A DNA stretch of 64,000 nt from Spongilla lacustris (GCA_949361645.1 OX442416.1:7384362-7448361); one strand, 5' to 3'; counted from the first letter of the stretch, positions 33,893 to 46,429 are shown. Notes: generated by a model from the letters alone, not told the origin. Made by a program: numbers and translations.

Positions 33893-35630
33893 ACCCTAGA
33901 CCACAATCGCCAATTTGTTGGTCTCTATAATTAAATGATTCATTTTAGATACTACCCCCAAATAGCACTTTTAATGTCATAGCTATAGATAATTCTCTTG
34001 ACTGGTATACTCTGAGGTATGAGTCTCATTCATTAATTCAAATTAAAAAAACCTTCATCAGTCCCTTGCAGCATGCATGGAGGTATACTTCTGAGATGCA
34101 CTTCAGTCTAGCTACTAGGATGCACTGCACTTCAAGCTGCTAGGATGAACTGTACTTCTAGCTGCTAGCTGATAATGCATGCAGCATAATATTTAATTGT
34201 ATGTGGAATAAACACCAAAGTAAACTTTTGAGATGTGACTAGAATTACAGCGAGCTTATAACCTGCAGGTTTGTATCCCAATGGCGCTGTGTAGATATAT
34301 GCAGCCTACTTGCTATCAAGGCTCAACATATACTTCACTTAGGCCATGCACCAGATTTGCTGTGAGGTCTTTGTTGTCCGACTCCCACATGTATATGATG
34401 AATTTGACACTGGTCAGTGCGAAAGCAAGGGCCATGATACACTGAAAAACATACAGTCCTATATAAAATATTCAGTGACCGTGTTTCGCATGCAAATGTA
34501 TGTAATATTAACATGCAGTATTATTGTTTCAATTAAATTATGCATAATAAAATAGATATCTTACATCCCGTGTTACATGCGTATGATTACTTTGCATTGT
34601 ATAGTGCATAATGTATTATCTTATACATGTATACATTGCAGGAGGATTTGAATATGTATATGAAATGGTCCACTTTCTGTTTCCAAACAATAAAATGATG
34701 ATTATGACTCGGTTCGATACAGTACCTTCCATAGCAGATGGTGTACAGCCGGCACGACTTACGTTCATCCTCTTAACAACCATATGCATAGCATTGCATT
34801 TGTCAGCTTTGCAGTGATAAATTTGTTGACAGATAAGTGAACCGGTGATTAAATATTAATGTCAGCTTTGCAAACTGTTACTAGACAATTGTGCCGGGTG
34901 AAAAAACAAGTGAATACATTGTATAATTGGGGGTGATTATGAAAAGGCCTCACAATGACACCATTAAGATACAATGGAAATGCACACATAAATTGAACAC
35001 ACAATCTTAGCAATAAGTAAACTACACGTCTAGAAACAATGCACATGACAAAGAGAAACGGACAATGGCTCGAGATCATGTTGGCATAATTATAACTGAA
35101 CAGGATCTATGCATGGACCCAGCTCAATTGAGAAGAATCAATTCTACATTTTTATTGTTGATGGATCTTTTTGCATGGAATTGTTCCCAACTGATAACAT
35201 ATACAAGTAAGTACAAAACCATTCCGGCTTTAGAAAGTTGGTGTTTTCAAAATTATCCTATATGTAGCTTATGATAAACTACAACTTGCTAAATATAGGG
35301 CTTTATTATTGTTAGACCATTGTTTCGCAGTCTTTTATACTCCATCCTATAGCAGCTTGAAGTGCAGTAAATCTAGCAGCTAGAAGTGCATGCTTGACAT
35401 CTCAAGTTAGTACTCTATAGAAGTACCTCCATGCTTGCTAAAGGTTTTTTTTAAATGAATGGAGACTCATCCCTACCAGTCGGGTCAAATGTGATGCCCA
35501 TGGGATATAGCTATGACATTACAATTTTTTTATTTTTTTATTTTTTGGGGGGGGGGGGGGGGGGGATAGTATCTAAAATGAGTTATTTAATTGCACCAAA
35601 AATTTTGGTCTAGGACGATCATTATAAGAC
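33893..35630. mobile_element. DNA element with long inverted arms carrying an integrase-gene fragment
   Basis: The left arm ~33893-34205 and right arm ~35280-35630 are imperfect inverse copies. CCTAGACCA, TAATTAAATGATTCATTTTA GATACTA, TGTCATAGCTAT, GAGTCTCATTCATT, AACCT, GGAGGTA, and two AGCTGCTAG/CACTTCAAGCTGCTA units occur in mirrored order. Between them lies sequence similar to the intron and last exon of the integrase gene at 32080-32720. No intact transposase. Outer boundaries are uncertain and no target duplication was identified. Confidence 0.65.
34340..34890 (+). pseudogene. Decayed copy of the integrase gene 3' part
   Basis: GCAGGAGGATTTGAATA...ATGGTCCACTT...CTGTTTCCA...ATGATGATTATGA (34639-34705) parallels 32466-32545, with the same AG acceptor context. 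Upstream TTGCTGTGAGGTC resembles 32127-32145 and downstream GTCAGCTTTGCAA matches 32649. Deletions and stops rule out function. Confidence 0.7.
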
Positions 35631-35810
35631 CAAAAACATGGTGACAAGTTTTTTAATATTTTTTATAATTATTCCTCATTCACAAAGAAATCTCAAATTT
35701 TTATTGTTCCATTCTGAAATCGCTGAAATGTAGGCTCGATACACCTCTTTTATGTACACATGCTTTGACATATAGTGCTGTCACGGAGGAAAGTGTCCGT
35801 CGGAGTAACT

Positions 35811-35945
35811 TGTCCTAACCGGATATTTTACTCCGAAGTAAATTGTCCTAACCGGACGTTTTACTCCGGAGTAAATTGTCCTAACCGGACGTTTTACTCC
35901 GGAGTAAATTGTCCTAACCGGACATTTTACTCTAGAGTAAATTGT
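35811..35945 (+). repeat. 33-bp tandem repeat with an internal palindrome
   Basis: Four units of GTCCTAACCGGACGTTTTAC plus TCCGGAGTAAATT. Each unit contains the palindrome TTTACTCCGGAGTAAA. The array is preceded by GTCACGGAGGAAAGTGTCCG. Confidence 0.95.
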
Positions 35946-36747
35946 CCCCCAACGGAATAAGCGGTCCGACATTGTGCCGTAAATTTTGATTTCAAACTAT
36001 ACATAGTCCGCAGCCAGGTGGTGTAAGTTTTGAATCACTACACCGATAAAGGCGATAAGGATTAAGGAGCGTAGCTGGCTTTTCAGATATTGCATGTGAC
36101 TTATACTACAGCTGCTTAAATGGATGAGAGGACAGATGCATATGACAACGAGGAACGAGTTTTCTGATGTCCACACTCCACAGGTACCCTGCGCCGCTAA
36201 TGAAAAGAGGAATCCTTCCCTCGATGAAAAGCAAACAGGTATAGATCGTCCACTTGTTAATACACTCGCTTACGTCAGTGTTCAGTAGCATGCAAAGAAA
36301 GGCATGTGGGTGGAAGTGATACTGATTCAGCAAACACCAGAGGAAGCAAATCATGGAGTCCTGCCACAATGATCATACTGCTGGTAACCTAGCTTATAAA
36401 TAAGGTGTCAGAATTAACGTTTTTACTGGCCTAGCTGGTGCTCGCATGCATGACAGGTGGCAGCTGTTTTGGCATGTCCAGGGAAAGTGATTAGCATCAA
36501 AATGATAAAAGTTTAACAGCAAGACGGGGAAAATGACCTGGCTTATTTTGCAACAGCTATAGCTCACCCGGCTAATATATGCAACATGGTCATTGTATGT
36601 TTCAGCAGAGTGAAATTAGTCAGAATTTATCAAGATACTCTCCATGCAAGTTTCCAGTGGAGAAAAATGAAGAGAAGAGTTAGTGTTAACTAGCTGAATT
36701 AGCAACTGAGTATAGAAATTTTCTGAATGCCTATTGACAAAAGGAAA

Positions 36748-36864
36748 ATGATTGACTGTTCAGGATGCAAGAAGTGGTACCACTGGACTGTGTGACGGAT
36801 ATTCTAGAAAGAGCCTCAAATGAGTTGGATCGTGTGTGGTCTTGTACTTCATGTAAGAGATGAA
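36748..36864 (+). pseudogene. PHD-finger C-terminal fossil (Ginger-like)
   Basis: MIDCSGCKKWYHW, then after a one-base shift CVTDILERASNEL and VWSCTSCKR with a stop. This is the second half of a PHD zinc finger (CxxC...WYHxxC...WxCxxC), ending at the chain end exactly as the PHD finger does in the transposon at 3262-6894. No Ulp1 or integrase was recognised upstream, so this is a remnant. Confidence 0.65.
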
Positions 36865-36869
36865 ACTGA

Positions 36870-38570
36870 ATATGAATACTGACCTATATAGCTCATAAAC
36901 ATTGATTGTGATACTGCTCATTCCTGTCCTTGATGTATTAATTTATGTTATGGCAGCTCATATTGAAATCATAGGGCACATCAATTCGTGGCGAAGAGCA
37001 AACTGTCCTGGGACACATTTAATTCCTTGGCCTACGAGTTAATTCAGAATTTAACTGACATCTATACGTTATACGAAACTTGTATAGGTCATGAGGGTAA
37101 ATTGTCCTCCCCCCCCCCCCCCCCTCCCCCCCGTATAGAATGTAACTACATTCCACACTAGGATGACTCGCCCGATTGTTTTCCTATACTGTTCTTCCTG
37201 CCTACAGCGTTCTCATTATGTCATCCAAACTAATAACATCTGCACAGCTGAACGTGATGATAATGATAGCTCATTACTGAAGTACGTGTCTCAATAATAA
37301 AAAAGCACTATCTTTATTAGTTAATCAGCTCACAATCTTTTTTATAATTTGCTAATCTTTAGCCGATAAGGTGAAGTGCAGAAGGCATATTAATCTATTA
37401 TTGGGACACATATCATGCTAAGTAAAGGCAGGCGGTGAAATGTCTGCATCCAAATGTTTCTTATAATATTATTCAGTACCGTTTGAATGGGACATACTGG
37501 CTACATTTTTGGTCAAGGAAAGCTGATGCTTACAAGCAATATAGATTATAAAATTTATAAATCATATGGCGGATTATGCTAAATAACAATCTGATTAATG
37601 GATCATGGAATTACCTATATACCAATCAACACTGTCAGAGGATGTAACAACAGTAAGTGGCAATTACTTCCAATGCGTGTGTGTACTTTCCGTAACTGAT
37701 CAGTAATTACATGTAAGCTTAAGGTCCATCTTCGCCACTTGTCCAATTAACACTCCATGCAACATGGGGGATTTAGGCGGTACAGGTTGCAATATTTCTA
37801 TCTTCGTATCACTGAACAGGCTTGGGTAGTAAAAGGACATCCAAGTAATTAGTTTGGGAATAACCTTTGCATTATATAACCTTATTCCTGAAGTATATGG
37901 ATCCTATTTATCTCAATATATTTCAAACTCTCATATCAGATTTCAGCCATGCATTATGTATATATTTTTAATGAAATGCTCGTGTATGTGCTAAGTAATG
38001 CTTTCAACTGGTGAGAATTTAAAGAACAAGAGCTCCACTTGCTGAGTACAGTGTGTGATACGAAAATACTACCAGTCCACCACTTCATACCCATATCATA
38101 TTGGGGTTGCATAAAAGGTTTCCCAGCTTTGAAATAAATGTAATATATTAATATGCACAAGTAGGTTACCAGAATACAATGTAATACAAATTCCAACAGT
38201 GGTCAGTACCATTTCAGGTGCATTCAGCAAAAAAGTGTTCCTCCATCATGGATGTGCACTAATTATCAATCTGTGTAAGTAGCAAGTAGATTGTGATATT
38301 ATTTATCTTGGCGCGAATTATTGGCCAGCGTTTAGCTAGTAGTACTGACTATGAATCTATGACACCGGCTCATTCAAGGCCTTTTAAAAAATCATCTTCT
38401 TATATTGCTTCGAAACTTGCCTAAAGTCGCCCTAAACTTTAAATAGCAAGTTTGCTCCATAGTTGTTAACGTTTGACATCAGTCATGACATGAACTGTTC
38501 AACGTTTTATCCGAAACTACTTACCAGTATCAAATGAATTCACCGTAGACCACAAAGCCACGTGCGCGTA
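36870..38570. other. No gene recognised
   Basis: AT-rich sequence. A 17-bp C run at 37110-37127 follows GGTAAATTGTCC, the motif of the 33-bp repeat at 35811-35945. No domain-bearing frame. Confidence 0.5.
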
Positions 38571-38575
38571 TTAAA

Positions 38576-38725
38576 ATGGCGTCGCGACAACAACAAACGC
38601 TCGCAGTCCGACCTGGCAGACCAGGGTGCGAAAAGCACATGAACACTGCAGAAATACTCCGTTGTGGAAATTTGGAGTCATCATTAAGACGGTACATGAT
38701 GAAACCCGAGCTCACAGCGACGTAA
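38576..38725 (+). CDS. Possible short exon or small ORF, unknown
   Basis: ATG at 38576 in CpG-rich surroundings (GCGCGTATTAAAATGGCGTC) opens 49 codons (MASRQQQTLAVRPGRPG..., ending MMKPELTAT) to TAA 38723. Basic and Gln-rich, no domain. GACGTAATT near the end could be a weak donor, making this a first exon. Support is composition only. Confidence 0.2.
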   Translation: MASRQQQTLAVRPGRPGCEKHMNTAEILRCGNLESSLRRYMMKPELTAT

Positions 38726-39159
38726 TTGGTATTAACGTGTTTAATATTAACAGATGACGAGGAAAGGGGCTCAGATTTGTTTTTGGATCTGATCACATGC
38801 AACATCAGGGCTCAATATGGATGTGGCTTTGCTATGACGTAAGTCAAGCGCATGTAAGAGACAGTGGTTGTTCTGAAAGATGAAATGGGGAGAGCTAGAG
38901 AGAGCGGGAGAGAAGACACGTGGTATCACCTTGATTTACGTGCATTATTCCCCTTCATTAATTTCACTATCAGTATGTAAGGTGCTGCACTATTAGTGTA
39001 CTGCACGTAGCAGTAGGGTTTCTGAGCTTAGCATCTGCTGATCATTACCCATGCAATGCAACACATAGTTGATTACATCATTTCTGTGTTGTTTGGAAGT
39101 TAGGTGTTCTATTTCAGTTTGGGGAGGCTGTATGACATTGATGAGCAATGTGGGTTGCA

Positions 39160-39450
39160 TGGTAGAAGCACATGCAACTATCATTGTGTGCTATCTCTGG
39201 TCTGATGTCATCCTAATCTCTTCCCCCACCCCCCCCCCCCCCCCCTTAGGAGATGAATTTGATGCTGTGTCAGTGTAGGGCATGGGATCCACCTACAGCA
39301 TTGTGAACTTTCAGAGTGCATCAAAGTCAGGCTACACAACACAAGTTGATGCCCACTGAGTGATTGTGTGTGTGGGACTGTTGTGGATATGAGGATGGTA
39401 AGTGTTCTGTGTGGGGAAGCTATGTGATATATTGTATATGATGCATGTGT
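39160..39450 (+). repeat. Dispersed repeat family C, copy 1 (relatives at 45110-45650)
   Basis: GTAGAAGCACATGCAACTAT, GATGTCATCCTAATCTC, a C run, GATGAATTTGATGCTGTGTC AGTGTAGGGCATGG and GACTGTTGTGGATATGAGGA recur with changes at 45110-45320 and 45515-45650, and again in part at 39500-39540. Possibly decayed exons of a duplicated gene. No protein could be recognised. Confidence 0.6.
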
Positions 39451-39969
39451 GAGGTATCATCATTTGTGCAATTGTGTGATATTCTCCCTCAAGAGTATCG
39501 AAATGAATTTGATGTGTAGGGCATGTGGTCCACCTTTGAGTTATTAAGTGTGTGGACGAAAGTTGCTAAACGTGAACGAGACAGCACTTGCGAGTAACTT
39601 TAACGTGAACAAGACAGCACTCTTGTGGGTACTCACTTGTGCTTGCGTACATGCATATCAGTACTTTTTAACCATGCCATGTAGCTTATTACTTACGCAC
39701 ATGCATATTGTTTATGCTGCATGCATATTAACCGCTAGAATGTTCACCTGCACCAAGTGCAGGTATAAGTATTGGGCTACCTGCTAGCTGAAAAAAGCAA
39801 CCTGTATATTTGAAACCCTGTAAATTCTACTAAGGGGTGCTCAAAGCTCCACGCGCACATACTGGCCAGACTGTCCATGCAGCATGGGTCATGTCCTCAC
39901 CAAGGCAATAGTTAGCTCCTTGACTTGGATTCACTAAATGGTATACAGCGAGTGAAGGAATACATACAT

Positions 39970-40710
39970 CATATGGGACAGTTTCCAAGAAAATGGCCCT
40001 TCGTTTATGATTATAAAATCTTATAAAATTGCTTTGTATTTGAATCATAATAACTTCTGAATGGTTAAGGCTATCGACTTCCTCTTTTCAACACTTCGTA
40101 CCACACCATTTCTCTACGGTAAAATACATTTTGGGGTCTTGCACTTGCTCCGTGCCAGTATTGCAACATCCGATACCCCACCGGGTTCAAACCCGCCATA
40201 ACTTTCTGTAGGAGTAATCAAATCGCTTCAAATTAGGTTTGTAGGTAGAGAGGTATCGATTTGTTCAGTTCGTTAATTTTTATGCATCCGTTACGGAGAT
40301 GCAGTTGAACAAACTTCGTGCACGTTTTCCTGCTTGATTCACGCCAATGTTATAATCCCCGCCTCCCCATACATTGAGCGGAATGCAATTTGCCCAAATC
40401 TGTGGTTCAAATCGAGCGCGAAAATGTGCACATAGTTTGTTCAACTGTATCTCCGTAATGGGTGGATAAAAATTAACGAACAGAACAAATAGATAGATAT
40501 AGGGCCTCTCTACCTACAAACCGAATTTGAAGCGATTTGATTACTCCTACAGAAAGTTATGGCAGGTTTGAACCCGGTGGTGTGGTATGCAGTGTTGACA
40601 ATAGGAAGTCGATAGCCTTAACCGTTCAGAAGTTATTATGATTCAAATATTATAAGATTTTATGATTATAAACGAAGGGCCATTTTCTCGGAAACTGTCC
40701 CATATAATAA
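39970..40710. mobile_element. Fold-back element with ~300-bp arms
   Basis: The left arm begins ATGGGACAGTTTCC and runs through AAAATGGCCCTTCGTTTATG, GAATCATAATAACTTCTGAA, GGTTAAGGCTATCGACTTCC, the GGGTTCAAACC block, AGTAATCAAATCGCTTCAAA and GTTACGGAGATGCAGTTGAA (to ~40320). The right arm (40430-40700) is its reverse complement at roughly 90% by eye, ending GGAAACTGTCCCAT. The spacer is only ~105 bp. No coding frame. A single arm of the family lies at 27998-28150. Confidence 0.85.
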
Positions 40711-41784
40711 TATAAAGGCCAATGTACACAGCGTATACAAACATAATGGAGAAAGGCTGTGTATAGAGTGCATTAAAAATGGCTGAGAGTTGTATCTTGC
40801 ATGAAACATTAACACATTTGCTTTTTTTAATCACACTAACTAACTGTTAATCTCCAGGCATTGGTCCTAGATCTAGAACATTGGTGGTCCTACATCTAGG
40901 ACTACTACATTTCAACTTCGAAGTTAATTCAAATAAGCATTGTATATTTCAACTTATCGTCTCCAATCTTAGTTGGATAAATAGTAGTTAAGAAGAAAAC
41001 ACTTTAATGATAGATTGTCACCTACGCATACATGTAGGCATTGCAAATCACTTTTTGTTTTCCAAACAGTGAACAAACAATTTAGCCAACATTTGAAATA
41101 ATGAGGATCAATTTACCAAAGAAGGCTACTTGCAAAGTGGCGGCAGAAAACAATGCCAACATGCTGCTAGTGCTATGTATGCTGTTGGTGCACGCCCCTC
41201 ATTTAGCTGGAGTTCCGATTTGCAAAAAACTTACAAGAAGCATTCTTCGCTTTTTTAGGCAGATATAATTTTTAACTCTTTTTGCCAAACACACACGATT
41301 TCCTACCTTTCATTAGGAATTGTAGGCAATTTTTGTACACTCCTCCATCTTAATTGTGTATCTAAAGAGCCAATGGTAGAATGAGCTCCAAAGCAAATTA
41401 AAAAACGAAGCCTTATGATGTTACATTATTCAAGTTCAACATTTTAAAATGCAAGGACCATAGGTTGCAATAGAACACCTACACGTAGGCTAAAACAGCA
41501 CTTTTTGTCTACAAGGCTACATGTAGGTGTTTGTTCGATCTACCATTAACAATTCATTTATTTTTCGATATTACTGTAGCAGAATGAGTTTTTAAATTAA
41601 GTGGAGAAAGTGAATCAGTTGTTTTTTTTTTTTTTTTTTTTTTGCTTTTAACTTAACACCCATATGTGCTCTATTTCAGGGGACATACATTGTGCTTCAA
41701 ACTATAAATGATTGCATTTACATGAAGAGTAAAATTAGCATTCAGGAGGAGAATTTATATTTGAGCTAGCCATAGTGAGTTTAT

Positions 41785-42870
41785 GAGCACTCTTTCCATT
41801 AACCAATTACATTTCATGATTTTAATACACAAATGTAGGGTTATTTATCACCGCATCCACGAGAAACGCGGGGAAATTTAGTCTATTTTGGGGCAAACCG
41901 AAAAATGATTAATTCCCTCTAGATAGAATTGCTTGGTTTTAAGTGGAGATTTCACTACATGTACTGTTATGAGGCATGTTGCATTTTTTGTATCTCAAAC
42001 AGACATACCATTGGCTCGAAACATCATTGCATAGTTGATTGGTTCTAGCGTTATCGCGTACGAGGTACAGATTTTTAAAATAACATATTGCTTCTAGAGC
42101 ATTACAATAAATGCGTAAAAACTGTATGAAACTATGTGAAAATGGTTTAAAATTATGGCTCTAAGTTATCAACTCTCACGGTCAGTGTGATATGCAGTGC
42201 AAGGTAATGAAATAAGAAAACGGCATTACCGCGAGTGAATTTTTGCGTGGGCAGACTTCAAGAATCTTTCTTCCTGTTTTACTAAATAACATACCATGAC
42301 TCTATCCAGACAGGTACAGACTGTATGTTTTGGTAGAACTTGCAAAACCTGCCTTCGCTGGCACTTTGGATAACTTGCAAAACCTGCCTTCGCTGGCACT
42401 TTGGATGAGTGGACCACACCCCCTGTCTACTGCGAGCGAAAATGTCTTGTAACTTACTGCTGAAATCGAGTGCAATAGAAGCTTTGGCTTGTTTTTATGT
42501 ACCCTCCTATAGTTGTATAACCCAGCAATTTTGATTCAGTAATACTCAAGGTGGTGGGAAACATGACCCTGAAAAAAGTGTATGCGAGGGCATTTACCAC
42601 ATCACGTACCCATTCGATATTTTCATGTAACAGGGAGTTATTTATAGAGCACCATTGCAGAAAAAGTATAAATTACTATTTACAAATGGGTGAGCTTTCT
42701 GATCATATTTTTTTCCAGTCAAAAAAACGATAGGAGGGAATTATCAATATTCACAAATGCCCCAAAATTTCCCCATGTCTCTCATGGATGCGGTGTTATA
42801 AAGTGTTGAAATGGATATAAAATAGTAATTACACATACATACTTTGAATTGGTTAACCCTTTCTCATCAC
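41785..42870. mobile_element. ~1.1-kb element with ~150-bp inverted ends
   Basis: Left: TTAACCAATTACATTTCATG ... TTATTTATCACCGCATCCAC GAGAAACGCGGGGAAATTT ... TTTTGGGGCA ... GATTAATTCCCTC. Right (42705-42870): GAGGGAATTATCAA ... TGCCCCAAAATTTCCCCATG TCTCTCATGGATGCGGTG ... TTGAATTGGTTAACC, the same blocks inverted. The interior has no transposase frame. A T23 run (~41621) lies outside the element. Confidence 0.75.
42337..42406 (+). repeat. 35-bp tandem duplication
   Basis: Two identical units starting AACTTGCAAAACCTGCCTTC and ending CACTTTGGAT, inside the element at 41785-42870. Confidence 0.95.
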
Positions 42871-42957
42871 GGATTATTGAATACCATTATTGTGTTTGCA
42901 GCAATATTACTGCAACCAACAACAGTAGGAGCATTTCGAATGGCATGCTGTGCACTT

Positions 42958-43640
42958 TCATTGCACATAAGGTGTTGATTCAGTTTTCATCTGATACATT
43001 GGTTGTACATAATTAGTGGTGAGTAGTGTGACCGTCATAGGCCTAAAATGCAGAGAAAAAATAATACAAATACATACATGTACATCTAGAAATAGAATTA
43101 TAGTTGCCTCCTCAATGACTTCCTCTTCATTTGAATGTCGGCAAACTGTTCGCCCATCTTCTAGATATTCATTAAAAATCAGCTGGTGACCCAGTTTGCC
43201 AATGAATGCAATAAAGCTGTCAACATCTTTGGGATCTGAAAAAGCCTGCTCAGACTCATATTTGTAGGCCATATAGGCATCAACAGTGCAGATCCCAAAA
43301 AATGGTTCCAAACATGTGATACCACCAACAGTCAGTGTACCATGTCACATTCCATTGCCAGCGAACCTTGGTGCAATATCGACTACACTAACGTTTTCAC
43401 AATCATGTGTGGTCGTTTGACATGCTACCTCTTATGGTGACATGGGTGAATGCTCGGCTGTGGAGCCGCAGTTTGATATGATGAATTTGTGGTTCTTCTG
43501 TATGGACAGTTGTTGCCTCAAGCAGAATGTGATCACCAATTCATATCCTCAGACTCTCCTGTAGCCCACATGGTTAATAAATGCTTAGGGAAACCTTAAG
43601 TTGCTCCATGGCTGTTTAGAGCCTCCAGTGTTTTCACCGA
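42958..43640 (-). pseudogene. DDE transposase (PiggyBac/IS4-like) C-terminal fragment
   Basis: The minus strand, in changing frames, reads NHKFIISNCGSTAEHSP (~43500-43440), then WWYHMFGTIF joined by a shift in a T6 run to GICTVDAYMAYKYESEQAF and FIAFIGKLGHQLIFNEYL (43311-43130). The order IISNCGTT - WWHRVF - GICxxDAYxAYKYE - FxxKLxxQLIxN is what I know from the C-terminal half of PiggyBac-related transposases (DDE_Tnp_1_7 type). Stops, including a TGA at ~43356, and frameshifts show it is dead. The catalytic Asp region was not recognised upstream, though a degenerate open stretch lies at 44300-44560 on the same strand. Confidence 0.45.
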
Positions 43641-43659
43641 GGAAAAGGCACTATTGACA

Positions 43660-46425
43660 TGTACAACATGCAAGGATCCAAAATAGTGCTATGTTAATCG
43701 TAAGGTGCCCCCCCCCCCCCCCCCTTTCACGTCATTGCATCACATGCAAGCCAAGAATTATTTTATTTTACGAGCACTAAAGGAATTGAGGCATTGAGGT
43801 TAATAATAGCCTTTGTAAGGATTCTTAAGAGTTGTACTTCAGCGCAATGCAGTTCAATAGCACCTTGGCATTATATATAGCAATCTTGAACATAGGACAC
43901 CAAGACTAGGTACTTAATATTGCTTCAAGAAAAAATGAGAAAAAAGTGTCCATTTATAATTGGTAGTAAAATCTAGGCTTCAAATTGATATTGGCACGTA
44001 CTTATCTGTTCCTAAGCTGAATTTGAAAGATAGGAAGGTAGCTATAGATGCCAGCTGTGGATGTAAAAAAAAAAAAAAAAGATCACAAAGGCACTTATCT
44101 AGAAAAAGATAATAGTCTTGTTTACATAAGTGGTTAGAATTGTGGTCAACTCATAAAGCATGAAATTATTGAGGTCAAGAGTTAATAATTTATATCCTTA
44201 CATATGTTAGTATGTTTAGTATTTTGTTTCTGAAACTCAGACACATGTTTGATGGATTGGTTAAGATTGACCCCTCTACGTGTTCTGCACTACCACTAAA
44301 GTAATTAAGGAAGTAATTTCATTGGACCCGCCCCCCAGTCACAAACTTGTTCTTTTTGATTGCTTGTATCACCGGCTCCTTGTCACTGCTGAGGGTAGTT
44401 TCACTTTCCAAATGACTAAAAGAGGCCTTCGGCATCCTCATCAAGATTGCAACACTTCCGCTTTCTGTACTGTCACATCACTCTAACTAAGCCTTCTTTA
44501 TCAATGCCCCGAACTGTTTCATCCGTGGTTGTGCCATCCGACCACTTTATGCGATTCTGACACTGGTGACCTGCTCCGATGACCTGTGCAACACTTCTAG
44601 AACAATTCTGATTCTTTTTATTTCATTTTAAATCTTTCCTACAACAGCATCACCAACGATGAAGTTGTTTCCCATTTTCGCTGTAATGCCCACAAATTGA
44701 TGGATGTGCAATGTCTGTATGCTTTCATCTTATAACACAAGATGAAAGATAATGGAAAACCAAGTAGCATGCACTAAATACTAAATAAGACGAAACATTG
44801 TTAGAGTTTTAAAAGCAGCCATTTGTTTTTTTCAGCACCTTAGTTAGTCCTAGGGCGATTGGAGGTTAAAAAGGTTGAAGTATATTATGACTGAGGTTGC
44901 TAAAGATGTTTCAGTAATAGAACAATGCACGAATTTGATCATGTAGGCCCTTTCAAAATAGGTGTGTACCTTATTGGCAAACCAATATGACCTAATAACA
45001 CTGTATTGTATATATAAACCACATATTCACTGCTGTGGGCAAACCTGGTAAATGTTTTGTGTAAGGCTACCAAAAAATGTACCACCTGCATGGTACAATT
45101 TTTGTGTGCCAGACTGTGGATATGAGGATAGCAGGTGTTCAGTGTGGGGAAGCTGTGTTATGAACCTTGTATATGGTGCATGTGTGACAGAGTAGAAGCA
45201 TACAATGTATGCAATCTCTTGTGTGATGTCATCTTATTCACCCCCTCCTCTCCCGCACAAGCAGTGTTGGTGTAGGGAATTGAGTCCACCTATAACATTG
45301 TATGTTGTGACCTGCTGGGCATCTTGAGCACATTCATTGTGCACCAATGGCTACCAATAAAGGTGGATATGAGGATGGTTTTCTGTGTACTAATATTGTG
45401 GGGATGGTGTAAAATCATTGATTGGGTAAGGGTGTGCAAACAAATAATACCCATAGTACAGTATAGCATGCATGCAGATTAATATAAAGGATTGGACGGT
45501 ACTATTGTAGTGTGGGTTGTATTGTAGACGCATATGCAAGTATTATTATATCACCTATTCTCCCCTCTCCCTTCAGCACAGAGATGGTTTTTATGCTGCA
45601 TCAGTGCATAATCATATATATCAGTGAGGATGTCTAGTGGTGCTGTGGGAACCCAATGGGATCATCCTGGTGTTCACAGTGGATAGATCAAGTGGAGGTG
45701 GTAACTACTCTGCTGTGGCAACAGTTGCTGTTCCTGCATCCCCCAGTTACCGTGGTAGCCAGATACTGTAGCTGCAAGCAGCATTGGTTCCACCAACCCC
45801 AAACACACAAGTAGGTTTGCAGCATGTCCTTGCCAGATTGAGTAGGCTGTGGGCTTGTAAACTCTTTTTTCTGTGGAACAGGGGTGTATTTATTTCTATG
45901 TCTACAAAACCTACTTGCAATTCATGAGGAAAAAAATCTAGGATTTCAATTAGGACAGTTTCAAGGCAGAGGGGAGGGGATATGCCCTCCCACACAAAGT
46001 TTTAATGTGATAGTTGGTTTATGCAGCCTCATACTAGCACTAGCTTTGCAGTGCATTGTACTGCGATATTCCACCAATTAATTCCCCCGTTGTCCTACGC
46101 TTAGGACACAAGTAAAATTTAATTTTTAGCAAACTCACATGAGCAGAGAACAAATCAAAATCTCATTGTATTGTAGAAATGGTTATCAATTCAGAAAATA
46201 CTGGTGCTTCCTTGCAATTCAGATTCAACTACAGTCAATAGTGCATTGCTAAAAGATGCATTTTCGGTAAATCGCAAACCAACTTCAAGTACCAACACAT
46301 AATGTTACAAAGAGCAGAATAACATGTTAATGGAAAACAGCACTAAGCAAATAAAAATGTAGATTGTAGATTTGGAATTTGCTAGCTCGACAAACGTATG
46401 AAGGATAGGTATTTGTCAATCGCTT
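43660..46425. other. No intact gene; copies of repeat family C
   Basis: Poly-C (~43708) and A17 (~44067) tracts. Repeat family C copies lie at 45110-45320 and 45515-45650 (matched to 39160-39450). Minus-strand open stretch 44300-44560 (SDKEPVIQAIKKNKFV, NRIKWSDGTTTDETV) looks protein-like but is not identified. Confidence 0.5.
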
Positions 46426-46429
46426 GTTG

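Noticed and set aside
38530..38805. 91-codon minus-strand frame
   Set aside because: No domain; the plus strand of the same stretch has a better start context, though it too is weak.
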